Assembly (NCBI GenBank): GCA_964629965.1
Contig: CAZVRZ010000057.1
Location: forward strand, 1 to 33,222
Length of the DNA: 33,222 nt
Origin: CAZVRZ01 sp964629965
GTDB taxonomy: Bacteria; Chloroflexota; Anaerolineae; Anaerolineales; UBA4823
Reading direction: 5' to 3'
Shown here: positions 7,451 through 14,490 of the stretch, piece by piece
How the letters are laid out: each line of letters starts with the position of its first letter
Numbering within the stretch: the stretch's first letter is position 1
Made by a program: the position numbers and the translations under genes
Notes under the pieces: model-generated
Told to the model about the DNA's origin: nothing
Databases searched by the model: none
What the model saw: only the letters and a program-made list of their open reading frames with translations

Positions 7451-9475
7451 ATGAAAGAAAAACGACCTCAAGAAAAGATCGGCGTTTATGTCTGTCACTG
7501 CGGTAGTAATATCGCCGGAGTGGTCGATGTCGAATATGTCTCCAAGTGGGCTGGCGAGACATTAAAAGATAACGGCGTGGTTGTTGCTCGCGATTATAAG
7601 TTTATGTGCTCTAGCTTAGGTCAAGAATTAATAGAAAAGGATATTAAAGAGCTAGGGTTGACCCGCGTGGTGGTAGCTGCTTGTTCTCCTCACTTGCATG
7701 AGCCAACTTTCCGCAATGCCTGCGCTCGAGCAGGCGTTAACCCCTATTTGTTTGAAATGACCAATATCCGCGAGCAGGATTCCTGGGTCACAGAAAACAA
7801 GCAGGAAGCAACTAAAAAAGCGCAAGCGCTCGTCGCTGCAGCCGTAGGTCGGGTGGCATACCAGCAACCGCTCAATCCCCTTTATGTGCCCATCGATCCG
7901 AACGTGCTGGTGGTAGGCGGTGGCATCACGGGAATCCAGGCCGCCCTGGAAATCGCCACCAGCGGTCAACACGTCTATCTGGTAGAACGGGAGCCCTCTA
8001 TCGGTGGACACATGGCTCAGTTTGATAAGACTTTCCCCACCTTGGATTGCTCGGCCTGCATCCTGACTCCCAAGATGTATGATGCAGGAAATCACAAGAA
8101 CATCACTTTATTGACCTGGAGTGAAGTTGAAAAGGTTGAAGGTTATATCGGCAATTTTACGGTGACCATCCGCAAACGCGCCCGCTATGTCGAAGAATCT
8201 TTATGCACCGGATGCGGCGTCTGCTGGGGAAAATGTCCTAAGAAGGTAATCGATGATGTTTTTGAGGCCGGACTCGGCTATCGCAAAGCCATCTACACTC
8301 CCTTTCCTCAAGCTGTACCCAAGTATCCAGTGATCGATCGCGAAAATTGCACCTATTTCCTAAAAGGCACCTGTAAAGCTTGCGAAAAATTCTGCCCAAC
8401 AGGCGCGATCAAGTTCGACCAGCAGGATGAAATCATCACAGTTAAAGTTGGTAATATCATCCTGGCAACGGGATATGACCTTTTCGATGCGCGCCGGGTC
8501 TCCAATTACGGTTACGGACGGCTGCCCAATGTTTTCACCAGCCTGGAATTCGAGAGAATGACCAACGCCTCCGGCCCGACCGGCGGCAAGGTGGTCTTAC
8601 GCGATGGGGTGACCCAGCCAAAGAGTGTTGGGATCATCCACTGTGTAGGCAGCCGCGACCGGAACTACCATAACTACTGCTCGGCAATCTGCTGTATGCA
8701 GAGTCTTAAATTCGCCCACCTGGTTATGGAAAAAACGGGCGGAGAAGTTTACCAGTTCTATATTGATATGCGCACGCCCGCAAAAACCTATGATGAGTTC
8801 TACCAGCGCATCATCAAAGAAGGCGGGAATTTTATCCGCGGCAAGGTAGCAGAAGTAACCGATGCCCCTCGTCAAGCCGGCGAACAAGGCAAACTAATCA
8901 TCCAGGTAGAAGATACCTTGGTCGGTAAGCAGCGGCGCATCCCGGTGGATATGGTGGTTCTATCCACAGGCATGGAAGCCCGGAGCGACTCGAAACAAGT
9001 CGCCCAAAAATTCGGGATCTCTTGCAGCGCAGATGAGTGGTTCATCGAGCGACACCCGAAACTGGACCCCGTCGCCACTATGACCGACGGCGTGTTTGTG
9101 GCAGGCGCCTGCCAGGGGCCAAAAGACATCCCCGCTTCGGTTGCGCAAGGTTCAGCCGCGGCTGCTCGCGTCATGTCGATCATCAGCCAGGGAGAGATTC
9201 AGATTGAAGCTGCTACTGCCATCGTAGATGATGTAACTTGCGTTGGTTGTACGCAATGTGTCTCTTCTTGCCCTTACCAGGCTATTGAATTTCTGGCCGA
9301 TCGGGGTAAAGCACATGTCATCGAAGCGCTCTGCAAAGGCTGCGGGACTTGCGTTGGCACCTGCTTACCCAAGTCCATCACACTAAAACACTTCACAGAT
9401 GATCAAATCGTGGCTGAGATCATCGGAGCCATGCAAACAATGAAAACCTTTGAAAGTGTGGAGGTGGCATCATGA
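7451..9475 (+). CDS. hdrA: Heterodisulfide reductase subunit A-like flavoprotein
   Basis: This gene encodes 674 residues of HdrA, the FAD subunit that performs flavin-based electron bifurcation in Hdr complexes. Visible elements are an N-terminal cluster domain (VCHCGSN at 14-20, Cys53, ACSPHLHEPTFR at 77-88) and a FAD Rossmann loop VVGGGITGIQAA (154-165) followed by ER. Next are GGHMAQFDKTFPTLDCSAC (185-203) and an inserted ferredoxin domain (CTGCGVCWGKC at 252-262, then CKACEKFC at 308-315). The C-terminus has two CxxCxxCxxxC sites beginning VGCTQCVSSC and KGCGTCVGTC. The frame is open 38 codons upstream, but that stretch lies inside hdrB; the ATG at 7451, one base after the hdrB stop, gives the family N-terminus. 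The stop overlaps mvhD by four bases. No selenocysteine or MvhA/MvhG hydrogenase gene is present, so the electron donor is not defined here. Confidence 0.92.
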   Translation: MKEKRPQEKIGVYVCHCGSNIAGVVDVEYVSKWAGETLKDNGVVVARDYKFMCSSLGQELIEKDIKELGLTRVVVAACSPHLHEPTFRNACARAGVNPYLFEMTNIREQDSWVTENKQEATKKAQALVAAAVGRVAYQQPLNPLYVPIDPNVLVVGGGITGIQAALEIATSGQHVYLVEREPSIGGHMAQFDKTFPTLDCSACILTPKMYDAGNHKNITLLTWSEVEKVEGYIGNFTVTIRKRARYVEESLCTGCGVCWGKCPKKVIDDVFEAGLGYRKAIYTPFPQAVPKYPVIDRENCTYFLKGTCKACEKFCPTGAIKFDQQDEIITVKVGNIILATGYDLFDARRVSNYGYGRLPNVFTSLEFERMTNASGPTGGKVVLRDGVTQPKSVGIIHCVGSRDRNYHNYCSAICCMQSLKFAHLVMEKTGGEVYQFYIDMRTPAKTYDEFYQRIIKEGGNFIRGKVAEVTDAPRQAGEQGKLIIQVEDTLVGKQRRIPVDMVVLSTGMEARSDSKQVAQKFGISCSADEWFIERHPKLDPVATMTDGVFVAGACQGPKDIPASVAQGSAAAARVMSIISQGEIQIEAATAIVDDVTCVGCTQCVSSCPYQAIEFLADRGKAHVIEALCKGCGTCVGTCLPKSITLKHFTDDQIVAEIIGAMQTMKTFESVEVAS

Positions 9476-9879
9476 CTGAGCCAAAGATCATAGGCTTCCT
9501 ATGTAATTGGTGTTCATACCGTGGGGCTGATACTGCCGGTATGGCGCGTCTCAAATATCCCCCCAATGTAAAGATCATCCGCGTCCCGTGCAGTGGGCGT
9601 ATTTCTCCAGAATTGGTGCTGCGCACTTTTCGCGAAGGCGCTGATGGCGTCATGGTGCTTGGCTGTCACATTGGCGATTGCCACTACAGCACGGGTAATC
9701 ACCGTACCGCTAAACGTATGCCTGTTCTAAAGAAACTGCTTGGATACTCCGGCATCGATCCAGAACGTCTGGAGATCAACTGGGTATCGGCGGCTGAGGG
9801 CGAGAAATTTGCCACATTGATTAAGGATTTTACCGAAAAAATCCGCACCATGCCGCCCCTTGTGGAGACAATGAAATGA
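9472..9879 (+). CDS. mvhD: MvhD/FlpD-type [2Fe-2S] iron-sulfur subunit
   Basis: This 135-residue protein is an MvhD-family adaptor. It has the family opening FLCNWCSYRGAD (Cys11, Cys14), then PCSGRI (Cys40) and LGCHIGDCHYSTGN (Cys65, Cys70), the cysteine set expected to hold a [2Fe-2S] cluster. In methanogens this subunit bridges HdrA to a hydrogenase or, as FlpD, to formate dehydrogenase. In acetogens it appears in the HdrABC-MvhD-MetVF reductase complex. Four-base overlaps with hdrA upstream and with the [4Fe-4S] gene downstream mean it is co-translated with both. The length is typical of a stand-alone MvhD, and no HdrA fusion is seen. Confidence 0.9.
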   Translation: MTEPKIIGFLCNWCSYRGADTAGMARLKYPPNVKIIRVPCSGRISPELVLRTFREGADGVMVLGCHIGDCHYSTGNHRTAKRMPVLKKLLGYSGIDPERLEINWVSAAEGEKFATLIKDFTEKIRTMPPLVETMK

Positions 9880-10700
9880 GCGAACGACTCTCTTCTCTGC
9901 GTGAGACAATTGAAAAAATCCTACCCACCGTTGATGGCGTGATTGCTTTGCGTAGTGGAACGGCCGGCATCGTGGCTCCTTATCTCTTCCACCAAGAACG
10001 CCTGGAAGAACTGGATAAGCTGGCTATCTGGCCGAAAGAACCAGTTCCCGATACGCTTAAAATCATCCTGGATGCTCATCCAGATGCCAAAATAGCGATC
10101 GTGTGCCGGGGTTGCGAAGAGCGCGGCATTGTCGAGATGTCGAAACATGCCCAGATCAAGCTCGACAATGTCACATTGATTGGCTTGCAGTGCGTACAAG
10201 AAGAGGCGGAATTCTGCCGCTGCGCCAGGCCGCACACCCTGCACGCAAAGATAACGATTGGCGAAGCAATCCCAGGCGTAGCAGATCCATTGACAGACAA
10301 GATCGAGGCCATGAGTATGTCCGAGAGGTTAGAATTCTGGAAACAGGAATTCGAACACTGCATCAAATGTTATGGCTGCCGCAACATCTGCCCGCAATGC
10401 TTTTGCAATATTTGTTCTTTGGAAGATTCCAAATGGGTAGAAATCGGCCGCCTGCCGATGTCCAATCCTTCCATGTACCATCTCATACGCGCCATGCATA
10501 TGACCGCCAAGTGTGTGGCATGCCGTGAGTGTGAGGAAACCTGTCCTGCAGATATTCCGATCGCCGTACACTTCCGATTAATCGCCCGCGATGTAAAAGA
10601 GATGTTTAAGTACGAACCTGGCGTTGTATTAGATCAAAAGCCGCCTCAGTTGCTGGTGCTCGAGGAAGGCGAATACGAGCGAACGGATCTGCCGCATTAA
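9876..10700 (+). CDS. [4Fe-4S] dicluster protein resembling FdhB/FrhB-type electron carriers
   Basis: This is a 274-residue soluble protein. Its N-terminal half (1-140) contains AIVCRGCEERGIVE (Cys77, Cys80), QCVQEE (Cys106) and CRCARPH (114-120), recalling the N-terminal domain of F420-hydrogenase or formate dehydrogenase beta-like proteins. Its C-terminal half has CIKCYGCRNIC (Cys162, 165, 168, 172), three further cysteines at 175, 177 and 180, and a second cluster CVACRECEETC (213-223). No FAD or NAD(P) loop is evident. It overlaps mvhD by four bases, so it probably belongs to the same complex, in the position occupied by metV in acetogen clusters. A likely job is relaying electrons between MvhD/HdrA and an outside dehydrogenase, perhaps formate dehydrogenase given the downstream formate-type channel. 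The fold and cofactors are supported; the partner is inferred. Confidence 0.75.
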   Translation: MSERLSSLRETIEKILPTVDGVIALRSGTAGIVAPYLFHQERLEELDKLAIWPKEPVPDTLKIILDAHPDAKIAIVCRGCEERGIVEMSKHAQIKLDNVTLIGLQCVQEEAEFCRCARPHTLHAKITIGEAIPGVADPLTDKIEAMSMSERLEFWKQEFEHCIKCYGCRNICPQCFCNICSLEDSKWVEIGRLPMSNPSMYHLIRAMHMTAKCVACRECEETCPADIPIAVHFRLIARDVKEMFKYEPGVVLDQKPPQLLVLEEGEYERTDLPH

Positions 10701-10731
10701 ACGCCTATTGGATCATTCAGGAATCGCGTGT

Positions 10732-10754
10732 GAGGCGGCGCAAAACGCTGCCTC
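10732..10754 (+). terminator. GC-rich hairpin after the hdr/mvhD run, no U-tract
   Basis: GAGGCGGCG (10732-10740) pairs with CGCTGCCTC (10746-10754) around a CAAAA loop, with one G-T pair. It lies 31 bases after the stop of the [4Fe-4S] gene. No run of T follows, so it may be an mRNA-stabilising or weak terminator structure separating the five-gene run from the channel gene. Confidence 0.35.
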
Positions 10755-10833
10755 GCCCGAGGAAATGCTTTTCGCATAACTATCTCTTCTTCAGGAGGCC
10801 TTATTCGCAAAGATATCTAATGACTGAGGCGAA

Positions 10834-10861
10834 CTTATCTTGCAAAATAAAAAAATATAAT
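10834..10861 (+). promoter_or_regulatory. Candidate promoter of the FNT channel gene
   Basis: A perfect TATAAT (10856-10861) lies in an AT-rich stretch. The best upstream partner, CTTATC at 10834-10839 with a 16-base spacer, is weak. Initiation near 10868 would leave only about 19 bases of leader and would truncate the AAGGAG at 10867-10872, which counts against it. Confidence 0.3.
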
Positions 10862-10886
10862 CGATAAAGGAGAAGAAAAGTTTCAT

Positions 10887-11780
10887 ATGAGTGACCAGAT
10901 TTCCATTGATTCATTACTGCCCCCTGCTATGGCTGCAAAAGCAGAGGATTTAGGAGTTAAGAAAGCCAACTTGAAAGCTGCCAACATGTTCTTACTGGCC
11001 GTTTTGGCAGGAGCATTTATTGGCATTGGCGCCATCTTTGCTACGACAGTTGCTGCCGGTGGTATGTCCGTCAAGGATGCAGCCGGCGCCGCGGCCTTCT
11101 CGACCGGTCTGCCGTATGGCATCACCCGCCTGCTGGTTGGTCTATCCTTCACCGTTGGCCTCATCCTGGTGGTAGTAGGCGGCGCCGAACTGTTTACCGG
11201 CAATACGCTGATCACCATTGCCTTTGCCAGCAAGAAAGTCACAATGGCGCAATTACTGCGGAACTGGGGAATCGTTTACCTCGGCAACCTGGTGGGTTCA
11301 GTACTCACGGCCCTTATTGTTTTCTTAGGCAAACAATACGCATTCGGCGGTGGCGCAATTGGCCTGGCAGCTCTATCCATCGGCGAAAGCAAAACCAGTT
11401 TCACCTTCATACAGGCAATTGCCCTGGGAATTATGTGCAATGCCCTGGTATGCATGGCCGTCTGGATGTGCTACAGCGCTCGCAGCACCACTGACAAAAT
11501 CCTGGCAATCATCCCCCCCATCTCCTGCTTTGTAGCCGCAGGCTTTGAGCACAGCATCGCCAATATGTACTTCATCCCCGTGGCACTGTTTATCAAGTAT
11601 TGGGGCGACCCTGCCTTCTTCACCCAGGTTGGCAAGGCAGCAGCAGATTACCCCCACCTGAACTGGGGTAATTTCTTCATGGCAAACTTGCTGCCCGTCA
11701 CCATCGGCAATATCATCGGTGGAGCCATCATGGTTGGGCTCATTTATTGGTTTGTTTATCTACGCAAGACCACCAAGTAA
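10887..11780 (+). CDS. Formate/nitrite transporter (FNT) family channel, probably formate
   Basis: This 297-residue inner-membrane protein has the six-helix FNT pattern with cytoplasmic N-terminus. Family motifs are AGAFIGIGAIFAT (41-53), GGAELFTGN (98-106), the helix-break segment near QAIALGIMCNALVCMAVW (176-193), and GFEHSIANMYFIP (219-231), whose His222 matches the conserved pore histidine. FNT pentamers pass formate, nitrite or hydrosulfide. The neighbouring MetF, MvhD and FdhB-like genes favour formate, the one-carbon feed of the methyl branch, but sequence alone cannot exclude nitrite. AAGGAG lies 14 bases before the ATG, longer than usual, though no other in-frame start is close. The gene is flanked by gaps of 186 and 124 bases, so it may have its own promoter while remaining in the same functional block. 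Confidence 0.88.
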   Translation: MSDQISIDSLLPPAMAAKAEDLGVKKANLKAANMFLLAVLAGAFIGIGAIFATTVAAGGMSVKDAAGAAAFSTGLPYGITRLLVGLSFTVGLILVVVGGAELFTGNTLITIAFASKKVTMAQLLRNWGIVYLGNLVGSVLTALIVFLGKQYAFGGGAIGLAALSIGESKTSFTFIQAIALGIMCNALVCMAVWMCYSARSTTDKILAIIPPISCFVAAGFEHSIANMYFIPVALFIKYWGDPAFFTQVGKAAADYPHLNWGNFFMANLLPVTIGNIIGGAIMVGLIYWFVYLRKTTK

Positions 11781-11904
11781 ATTCTTAGCATACTTACCTG
11801 AGGCTGTCCGAAAAGTCCTTTTTTGGGCAGCCCAGGTAACCGCAAGTTCACCCAAACAAACAAATTTTATACCGACCATCCGAGGGATGGTTGAGGAGGT
11901 AAAT

Positions 11905-13350
11905 ATGCCTCTTTTTACCCCAGGCAGGCGATGGCAGCCGCCTTTTCTACCTTTCAAAAAAGAATCCATAGGGAATCGCATGCTCGAAGCGGTAGAGCGC
12001 CTCGTAAAAGGGCCGCTCTTTGGCTGCCGCATGTGCGGTAACTGCTTATTGCAGGAGACTGCTTTCATCTGCCCAATGGAATGCCCAAAGGGAATACGCA
12101 ATGGACCTTGCGGCGGATCAACCCAGGAACATTGTTACGTGGATGAAACGCGCCCTTGCATCTGGTACAGGATCTATGAACGTTCTTTCAAGATGGGCAG
12201 GCAGGAGAAATTGCTCGAAGTTCTTCCCCCATTGGATTGGGATAAAACTGGAGCCGAAACCTGGGGAGATGTGATCCAGCAGATCAGGAAAGTGGGCGTC
12301 AAGACTTTTATCTCTGGGATGGCCTCGCGTGATCCTGTAAAACGGAGCATGGTGTGGGACTCGGTCTTCCAACCAGTTCGCCAACCAGTATGGTGGCAGG
12401 GTGATGCCGAATACCATGCCCCTGGTTATAGCGAGCCTGTGTCAGAATTGGAACGCCGTTTGAAAGCAGGAGAATTCGTGGTTACATCTGAGGTGGCTCC
12501 TCCGATGACCGTTGCAACGAAGAAGCTGATCTCGAATATCGAAATGATCAAACCCTACGTGGCAGCGATCAACTTTACAGATAATCCATCTGCCACGCCT
12601 CGCATGTCCAGTTGGGCCTGCAGCGCCATCGCCATCCAGCAAGGCGCCGAACCTGTCTTACAAATCACCGCTCGAGATCGCACCCGCATCGGTCTGCAAG
12701 CAGATGTTCTGGGAGCAAATGCTCTCGGCGTGCGCAATATTTTATGCATCTCAGGAGACAGCATGCGCTTGGCGCCGGAGCCGCGTGGGCGCATGGATAT
12801 CGTGGATTTTGACTCGATCCAAATGCTTTGGATCTTGCGGCGGATGCGCGACGAACAGAGATACCTCGATGGACGCGAGCTCAAATTCCCCCCCAAGTAC
12901 TTCCTGGGAGCAGCAGCAGCTCCGTTTGCCTCTGAGCCGCGCTACCAAGCCATCCGCGAACACAAAAAAATCAATGCAGGCGCGCAGTTCTTCCAAACCA
13001 ACCTCGTTTACGACCCAGACCATCTGGAAACATGGCTGAACGAGCTTGCTAAGCGCAATATTTTGGACAAAGTGTATATCCTGGTCGGCATTACGCCTCT
13101 CAAGAGCCTAAAAATGGCCGAATATATGCACCGTGATATTCCCGGTGTGTTTATCCCTGACAAATATCTAAAACGTATGGAAGATGCTGGAGATGGAGCA
13201 GCAGAAGAGGGCGTACAAATCGCTTTGGAACTTATTGAGGCAATCAAAACGAAACAGGGTGTCAATGGCATCCACCTGATGGCCGTTGGTTGGGAAGAGA
13301 TCGTGCCACGCATGATCAAGGAAGCAGGCCTTTTGCCAGGGGAGAAATAA
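11905..13350 (+). CDS. metF: MetV-MetF fusion: methylenetetrahydrofolate reductase with N-terminal Cys-rich domain
   Basis: This gene encodes 481 residues in two parts. Residues 1-125 form a MetV-like (MTHFR C-terminal type) cysteine-rich domain: GCRMCGNC (Cys41, 44, 47), CPMECPKGIRNGPCGG (Cys56, 60, 69), then Cys77 and Cys85. Residues 175-481 are a MetF TIM barrel: TSEVAPP (Glu196 matches the catalytic glutamate), QITARDRT (253-260), CISGD (281-285) and FFQTN (362-366). The enzyme reduces methylene-THF to methyl-THF. The frame extends 62 codons upstream through the channel gene's end, but the ATG at 11905 follows GAGGAGGT by four bases and is clearly the start. In acetogens MetV and MetF are separate and associate with HdrABC-MvhD, so this looks like a single-chain version. 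A strong terminator follows the stop. Confidence 0.9.
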   Translation: MPLFTPGRRWQPPFLPFKKESIGNRMLEAVERLVKGPLFGCRMCGNCLLQETAFICPMECPKGIRNGPCGGSTQEHCYVDETRPCIWYRIYERSFKMGRQEKLLEVLPPLDWDKTGAETWGDVIQQIRKVGVKTFISGMASRDPVKRSMVWDSVFQPVRQPVWWQGDAEYHAPGYSEPVSELERRLKAGEFVVTSEVAPPMTVATKKLISNIEMIKPYVAAINFTDNPSATPRMSSWACSAIAIQQGAEPVLQITARDRTRIGLQADVLGANALGVRNILCISGDSMRLAPEPRGRMDIVDFDSIQMLWILRRMRDEQRYLDGRELKFPPKYFLGAAAAPFASEPRYQAIREHKKINAGAQFFQTNLVYDPDHLETWLNELAKRNILDKVYILVGITPLKSLKMAEYMHRDIPGVFIPDKYLKRMEDAGDGAAEEGVQIALELIEAIKTKQGVNGIHLMAVGWEEIVPRMIKEAGLLPGEK

Positions 13351-13353
13351 TAA

Positions 13354-13386
13354 AAAAATCTGGCGCCACAAGCACACCAGATTTTT
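13354..13386 (+). terminator. Bidirectional terminator between convergent genes
   Basis: AAAAATCTGG (13354-13363) pairs perfectly with CCAGATTTTT (13377-13386) around a 13-base loop, beginning three bases after the metVF stop. T-runs on either side in each direction suit termination of metVF on the plus strand and of the sigma/membrane-protein unit (stop at 13420) on the minus strand. Confidence 0.85.
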
Positions 13387-13419
13387 GAAAAAAGATTGAA
13401 TTGAAACGGTTAGTTTCGT

Positions 13420-13737
13420 TTATTGGATCATACTCGATGCATGTTTCCTCTGCACCGGTAGAACACCCATCGCTCCCAATAAAGAAACGATCAAACGTAT
13501 TCCTATGGCAACCAAGAAAGTGCCACTCAGAACACCCAAAACGGCCAGAAGCACCTGCTGCCTGCTCCTATCTTCCTTGGCAATGGGGAGGGGATTAGGA
13601 TAACTGGCTAATCTGCGGCCCAAATCTTTGACATATCCAGGCCGCGGCTCCACCTTGACCAATGTTAAATTAAGCAATGCATCCAGTCCATCCAAATCGG
13701 GTTCCTGCTCTGGATTTCCCCTAAAGAACATCTTCAT
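13420..13737 (-). CDS. Small single-span membrane protein paired with ECF sigma factor
   Basis: This 105-residue protein matches no family I can name. Residues 1-58 are soluble, with LDALLNLTLVKVEPRPGY followed by VKDLGRRL. One hydrophobic helix spans about 61-88, and a short basic tail follows. ATGs at 13737 and 13731 are both possible; AAGG and AGGTG sit at usable distances. It lies 129 bases downstream of the ECF sigma gene on the same strand, the usual place for a cognate anti-sigma factor, and the Px-P-x(3)-LxxRL-like stretch recalls short membrane proteins that follow ECF genes in Chloroflexota. It lacks the HxxxCxxC zinc motif of classical anti-sigma domains. A regulatory partner role is therefore inferred from position and topology only. 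Confidence 0.6.
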   Translation of the reverse strand: MKMFFRGNPEQEPDLDGLDALLNLTLVKVEPRPGYVKDLGRRLASYPNPLPIAKEDRSRQQVLLAVLGVLSGTFLVAIGIRLIVSLLGAMGVLPVQRKHASSMIQ

Positions 13738-13866
13738 TCACACCTGCCTTCAAATATTTACCGGGAAACCTTTTACACCAGCCGGCCCGGCTCTAGCTGG
13801 TTGCTGATTGTCTACTTATACATAATAACCCGCAGTGACCAATTCCGTCGCGCAAGAAGTCCGGTT

Positions 13867-14448
13867 CTAATCATCTGCTAAGATAAAGGTATCTTGTACC
13901 CCAGTTAAATCGTCTCGTAACGAAAGCAATGTGCGGTGATATAGGCTCTTGACAGCGCCCTCTGTACGTCCCATGATCTGGCCGATCTCTGCATTGGATA
14001 AATGGTCAACAAATTTCAAGATCAATAACTGTTGTCTTTCTGCAGGCAATTTCCGGATGATACGCATTAACCGGTCTTTTTCCTCTGTGTACATCAAGGC
14101 AATTTCGGGGTGCTCTATCCCGCCATGGTAAGAGATACTCTCATCGAGCAATACTTCGGGACGGCGGCTCTTATCACGGTGCCAATTTGCCACCAAATTA
14201 TGGGCAATCCGGTACAGCCAGGCCGAAATAGGCAAGCCGCGATCCTGATAGCTTCCAATGCTGCGGATGGCGCGAAAGAATACTCGTGCGGTTAGATCCT
14301 CGGCATCATGGTGATTGCCAGTGCGATAATAGATATAACTATAGATGCGATGCACATAGCGTTCATAAATCACTCCAAAGGCTTCATGATCACCCTGGAT
14401 CGCAAGACTTAGAACCGCATCATCATTATGGATATCAAACACCGGCAT
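13867..14448 (-). CDS. RNA polymerase sigma factor, ECF subfamily
   Basis: This 193-residue sigma-70-family protein contains region 2 (about 25-95) with DAEDLTARVFFRA for -10 recognition and core binding and ISAWLYRIAHNLVANWHRD for DNA melting. After a short linker comes region 4 (about 134-182), a helix-turn-helix with LPAERQQLLILKF, SNAEIGQIMGRTEGAVKSLY and an RTLLSLRDDL end. Regions 1.2 and 3 are absent, which defines the ECF group. The start has only a weak GGTGA before it. The gene begins 42 bases after the glycosidase-like lipoprotein stop on the same strand, so it may be transcribed at the end of the polysaccharide block. The small membrane protein downstream is the probable regulator. 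Target promoters cannot be read from this window. Confidence 0.92.
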   Translation of the reverse strand: MPVFDIHNDDAVLSLAIQGDHEAFGVIYERYVHRIYSYIYYRTGNHHDAEDLTARVFFRAIRSIGSYQDRGLPISAWLYRIAHNLVANWHRDKSRRPEVLLDESISYHGGIEHPEIALMYTEEKDRLMRIIRKLPAERQQLLILKFVDHLSNAEIGQIMGRTEGAVKSLYHRTLLSLRDDLTGVQDTFILADD

Positions 14449-14490
14449 TCACCACTGGATAAAAAAGAACCGACCAATCACTGGATATTT

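Noticed and set aside
11802..11832. Hairpin GGCTGTCC/GGGCAGCC between the FNT channel and metVF
   Set aside because: It has an 8-bp stem with a G-T pair and a 15-base loop but no T-run after it, so it is too weak to call a terminator.
13770..13805. Nested inverted repeats (ACCAGC/GCTGGT and AGCCG/CGGCT) between the sigma gene and the small membrane protein
   Set aside because: The stems are short and mutually exclusive, with no T-run on the minus strand; no terminator or riboswitch can be supported.
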